Shown here: one piece after another, positions 60,454-64,000 of the stretch | How positions within the stretch are numbered: the first letter of the stretch is position 1 | Layout: every line of letters begins with the position of its first letter | NCBI GenBank assembly: GCA_037974665.1 | Contig: CM075768.1 | Coordinates: forward strand, 64,445,816 to 64,509,815 | DNA: 64,000 bases | Origin: Ehretia macrophylla | Lineage: Eukaryota; Streptophyta; Magnoliopsida; Boraginales; Ehretiaceae | Reading direction: 5' to 3' | The notes under the pieces: model-generated | Told to the model about the DNA's origin: nothing | Database searches by the model: none | The model's input: only the letters and a program-made list of their open reading frames with translations | Translations under genes and position numbers: made by a program

Positions 60454-60994
60454 CCTTTTCAATTTTTTTTCCTCCGGTTAGGGTTGCTAAGATACTTTAT
60501 CGAATACCACGGCACCTTGGGCAAGACAATTACGCTTCACGTGGAGGCTGGGCCCGCAAGCCGAGGGCGTAGGGCTTGTGACCAGGTCTCCGTCGCTCCG
60601 GTGCCCATAACTTTTGATCCGTAAGAAGTTTCGTGGCGCACAGCATACTGTTGGAAAGCCCTCCGAGAGCTCTACGATCCGGGCAGCCTGCTTGCTCGTA
60701 GTGCCCTTTTTTGGAGCCCAAAATTGAACATTTTCATCAGTTTTGGGCTACTTTTCTAATTTTGCTTTGTTTTTCCTTCTCGGATCGTACTTCGTGAGTT
60801 GTAAAAAGGATGACAACCTTACTCGAGGGAAATTAGAGGGCCCTACAACGTATCGATATCACGTCTTGTGAGGATGCTCCGTTGTTAAAGCTGATAGGTT
60901 GTTGTTAAGCCCATTGGGCCTTCTGAATGGGCAATCTCTCTAGGCTGGGACTGTGAACCGTTAATAGATAAAGGAATTGGGCCGTCAACACGGC

Positions 60995-61113
60995 GGTTGC
61001 GATCATACGAGCATTAATGCACTGGATCCCATCATAACTCCGAAGTTAAGCGTGCTTGGGCGAGAGTAGTAATAGGATAGGTGACCCCCTGGGAAGTCCT
61101 CGTGTTGCACTCC
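60995..61113 (+). rRNA. 5S rRNA gene, copy 85 (degenerate lineage)
   Basis: G3T, C15G, C20T, C29T, G41T, C78A, G85A, C117T. Upstream AGATAAAGGAATTGGGCC is a divergent minor-type promoter. An 18-bp spacer deletion lies before it at 60,500. Confidence 0.93.
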
Positions 61114-61666
61114 CCTTTTCAATTTTTTTTCCTCCGGTTAGGGTTGCCAAGATACTTTATCCACCACATTTCTAATATCGAATCCCACGGCAACTTGGGC
61201 AAGACAACTTCACTTCACGTGGAGGCTGGGCCAGCAAACCGAGGCCGTAGGGCTTGTGACCAACTATTCGTCGCTCCGGTGCCCATACCTTTTGATCCGT
61301 AAAGCGTTACGCAGCGCATAGCATACCGTTGGAAAGCTCTCCGAGATCTCTACGACGTGGGCAGCAAGCATGCTTACTACTTTTTGGAGCCCAAAATCGA
61401 ACGTTTTCATCAGTTTCGGGCCACTTTTCTTATTAAGCTCTGTTTTTAGTCCCGGATCGTACGTCGTGAGCTGTTAAAAGGACGACAACCTTACTCGCGG
61501 GACATTAGAGGGCCCTACAATGCATCGATATCACGTCTTGCGAGGATGCTGCGTTATTGAAGCGGATGGGTTGTTGTTAAGCCCATTGGGCCTTCTGAAT
61601 ATGCCATCTCACTAGGCTGGGACTGTGAACTGTTAACACAAAATGGAATTCTACCCCCACCATGCC

Positions 61667-61785
61667 GGGTGCGATCATACCAGCACTAATGCACAGGATC
61701 CCATCAGAACTCCGAAGTTAGGCGTGCTTGGGCGAGAGTAGTACTAGGATGGGTGACCCCATGGGAAGTCCTTGTGTTGCACCCC
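61667..61785 (+). rRNA. 5S rRNA gene, copy 86
   Basis: C29A, A55G, C95A, C107T. Upstream CATGCC replaces CATGAC. Confidence 0.96.
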
Positions 61786-62340
61786 CTTTTCAATTTTTTT
61801 TCCACGGTTAGGGTTGCCAAGATACTTTATCCACCACATTTCTATTGTTGAATCCCACGGCACCTTGGGCAAGACAACTTCGCTTCACGTGTAGGCTGGG
61901 CCAGCAAATCGAGGGCGTAGGGCTTGTGACCAGGTCTCCATCGCTCCAGTGCCCATAACTTTTGATCCATAAGGAGTTACGTGGCGCATAGCATACCGTT
62001 GCAAAGCTCTCCGAGAGCTCTACGACAGGGGCAGCAGCTTGCTTGATGTGCCATTTTTGGAGCCTAAAATGGAACGTTTTCATCAGTTTCTGGCCACTTT
62101 TCCTATTAAGCTCTGTTTTTCCGTCCCGGATCGTACGTCGTGAGCTGTTAGAAGGGCGATAACCTTACTCGCTAGACATTAGAGGGCCCCACAATGCGTC
62201 GATATCATGTCTTGCGAGGATGCTACATTTTTGAAGCGGATGGGTGGTTGTTAAGCCCATTGGGCCTTCTGAATGGGCCATCTTTCTCGGCTGGGATTGT
62301 GAAATGTTAACACAAAAAGGAATTCTACCCCCAACATGAC

Positions 62341-62459
62341 GGGTGCGATCATACCAGTACCAATGCACCGGATCCGATTAGAACTACGAAGTTAAGCATG
62401 CTTGGGCGAGAGTAATACTAGAATGGGTGACCCCGTGGGAAGTCCTTGTGTTGCACCCC
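62341..62459 (+). rRNA. 5S rRNA gene, copy 87
   Basis: C18T, T21C, C36G, C39T, C46A, G58A, G75A, G82A, C95G, C107T. Confidence 0.94.
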
Positions 62460-63015
62460 CTTTTTCAATTTTTTTTTCCGGTTAGGTTTGCCAAGATGCT
62501 TTATCCACCACATTTCTATTTTCAAATCCCACAGCACCTTGGGCAAGACAACTTCGCTTCATGTAGAGGCTGGGCCCGCAAACCGAGGGCGTAGGGCTTT
62601 TGACCAGGTCTCCGTCGCTACGGTGCCCATAAATTTTGATCCGTAAGGAGTTACGTAACGCAAAGCATAACGTTGGAAAGCTCTCCGAGAGTTCTATGAC
62701 GGGGGCAATAAGCTTGCTCGCTGTGCCATTTTTGGACCCCAAAATCAAACGTTTTCATCAAATTCGGGCCACGTTTCTTATTAAGCTCAGTTTTTCCGTC
62801 TCGGATCGTACGTCGTGAGCTGTTAAAAGGACAACAACCTTACTCACCGGACATTAGAGGGCCCTACAATGCATCGATATCATGTCTTGCGAGGATGCTA
62901 CGTTGTTGAAGCGGATGGGTTGTTGTTAAGCCCATTGGGCTTTCGGAATGGGACATCTCTCAAGGCTGGGACTGTCAACCGTTAACACAAAAAGAAATTC
63001 TCCCCCCACAATGAC

Positions 63016-63134
63016 GGGTGAGATCATACCAGCACTAATGCACCGGATCCCATCAGAACTCCGAAGTTAATCGTGCTTGGGTGAGAATAGTATTAGGATG
63101 GGTGACCCCCTGGGAAGTCCTCGTGTTGCACCTC
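63016..63134 (+). rRNA. 5S rRNA gene, copy 88
   Basis: C6A, G56T, C67T, G72A, C78T, C118T. Confidence 0.95.
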
Positions 63135-63692
63135 CCTTTTCAATTTTTTTTCCTCCGGTTAGGGTTGCCAAGATACTTTATCCACCACGTTTTTATTGTC
63201 GAATCCCACGGCACCTTGGGCAAGCCAACTTCGCTTCACGTGGAGGCTGGGCCCGCAAACCGAGGGCGTAGGGCTTATGACCAGGTCTCCGTCGCTCCGG
63301 TGCCCATAACTTTTGATCCGTAAGGAGTTATACGGCGCACAGCATACCGTTAGAAAGCTCTCTAAGAGCTCTACGACGTGGGCAACAAGCTTGCTCACTG
63401 TACTCTTTTTGGAGCACAAAATCGAATGTTTTTATCAGTTTCGGGCCACTTTTCTTATTAAGCTATGTTTTTCCATCCCGGATCGTACGTCGTGAGCTGT
63501 TTAAAGGACGACAACCTTACTCGCGGGACATTAGATCGCCCTACAATGCATCGATATCACGTCTTGCGAGGATGCTTCGTTGTTGAAGCGGATGGGTTGT
63601 TGTTAAGCCCATTGGGCCTTCTGAATGAGCCATCTCTCTAGACTGGAAGTGTGAACCTACAACACAAAAAGGAATTCTACCCCCAACATGAC

Positions 63693-63811
63693 GGGTGCGA
63701 TCACACCAGCACTAATGCACCGGATCCCATCAGAACTCTGAAGTTAAGCATGCTTGGGCGAGAATAGTACTAGGATGGGTGACCCCCTGGGAAGTCCCCG
63801 TGTTGCACCCC
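63693..63811 (+). rRNA. 5S rRNA gene, copy 89
   Basis: T12C, C47T, G58A, G72A, T106C. Last complete gene in the window. Confidence 0.96.
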
Positions 63812-64000
63812 CTTTTTAATTTTTTTTCCTCCGGTTAGGGTTGCCAAGATACTTTGTCCACCACATTTCAATTATCAAATCCCAAGGCACCTTGGGAAAG
63901 ACAACTTCGCTTCACGTGGAGGCTGACCGAGGGCGTAGGGCGCGTGACCAGGTATCCGTCGCTCCGGTGCCCATAGCTTTTGATCCGTGAGGAGTTATGC
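63812..64000 (+). repeat. Partial 5S spacer at the right window edge
   Basis: Terminator, TTAGGGTT motif and the first third of the spacer, cut by the window end at GGAGTTATGC. Ten bases (GGCCCGCAAA region) are missing at 63,924-63,925. No gene. Confidence 0.95.

Larger units (their letters stand above)
47207..64000 (+). repeat. 5S rDNA tandem array, right part (copies 65-89)
   Basis: Continuation of the same array after the LTR insertion. Removing the insertion and one target-site copy gives exactly 677 bp between copies 64 and 65, so the two parts are one array. Spacing is 675-678 bp except near 60-62 kb (658, 660, 672 and 674 bp), where short spacer deletions cluster. The array continues past the window end. 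Confidence 0.97.

Noticed and set aside
448..63811. tRNA, 18S/25S rRNA or 35S rDNA sequences linked to 5S
   Set aside because: No cloverleaf or large-subunit/small-subunit rRNA sequence was seen in any spacer; this is an unlinked-type 5S array as far as the window shows.
1..64000. CRISPR array or prokaryotic repeat system
   Set aside because: The repeat is 677 bp with a 5S rRNA gene of plant type in each unit, not short repeats with unique spacers, and there are no cas genes.

Overview
The window is a plant (angiosperm-type) 5S ribosomal DNA tandem array. A unit of about 677 bp repeats head to tail on the + strand from the first base to the last. Each unit has a 119-bp 5S rRNA gene with the RNA polymerase III internal control region, a T-rich terminator, and a non-transcribed spacer of about 558 bp. 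I count 89 5S genes. The gene consensus (helix I GGGTGC...GCACCC, A box AGTTAAGCGTGCTTG, C box AGGATGGGTGACC) is the flowering-plant type; I cannot name a species from it. There is no protein-coding gene in the array: the many short open frames are recurring by-products of the repeat.

Layout: 1-43,673 holds copies 1-64. A 3,523-bp insertion (43,679-47,201) lies in the spacer after copy 64. It begins TG, ends CA and is flanked by a perfect 5-bp duplication (TTGTG), so I read it as a solo LTR of a plant LTR retrotransposon, probably Ty3/gypsy. From 47,207 to 64,000 the array resumes in phase with copies 65-89. The array runs off both ends of the window.

The array is unusually heterogeneous. 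Only one gene (copy 37, 24,796-24,914) matches the consensus exactly; many copies have 5-13 substitutions and nine carry 1- to 3-nt deletions. Changes are mostly C-to-T and G-to-A, as expected for a methylated, largely silent block. The history is readable: mosaic multi-unit duplications in the first 20.5 kb, two-unit higher-order repeats at 50-53 kb and 55-58 kb, a 235-bp partial spacer duplication at 40.05-40.52 kb, and local deletions. Spacer and promoter variants define subfamilies: CATAAAG instead of CAAAAAG at -28 in 13 units, and an A-box A55G variant only after 41 kb.

I see no novel multi-gene system here. The points of most interest are the evolutionary structure of the array, its promoter subfamilies, conserved palindromes and telobox/site-II-like motifs in the spacer, and an odd splice-compatible open frame inside the solo LTR.
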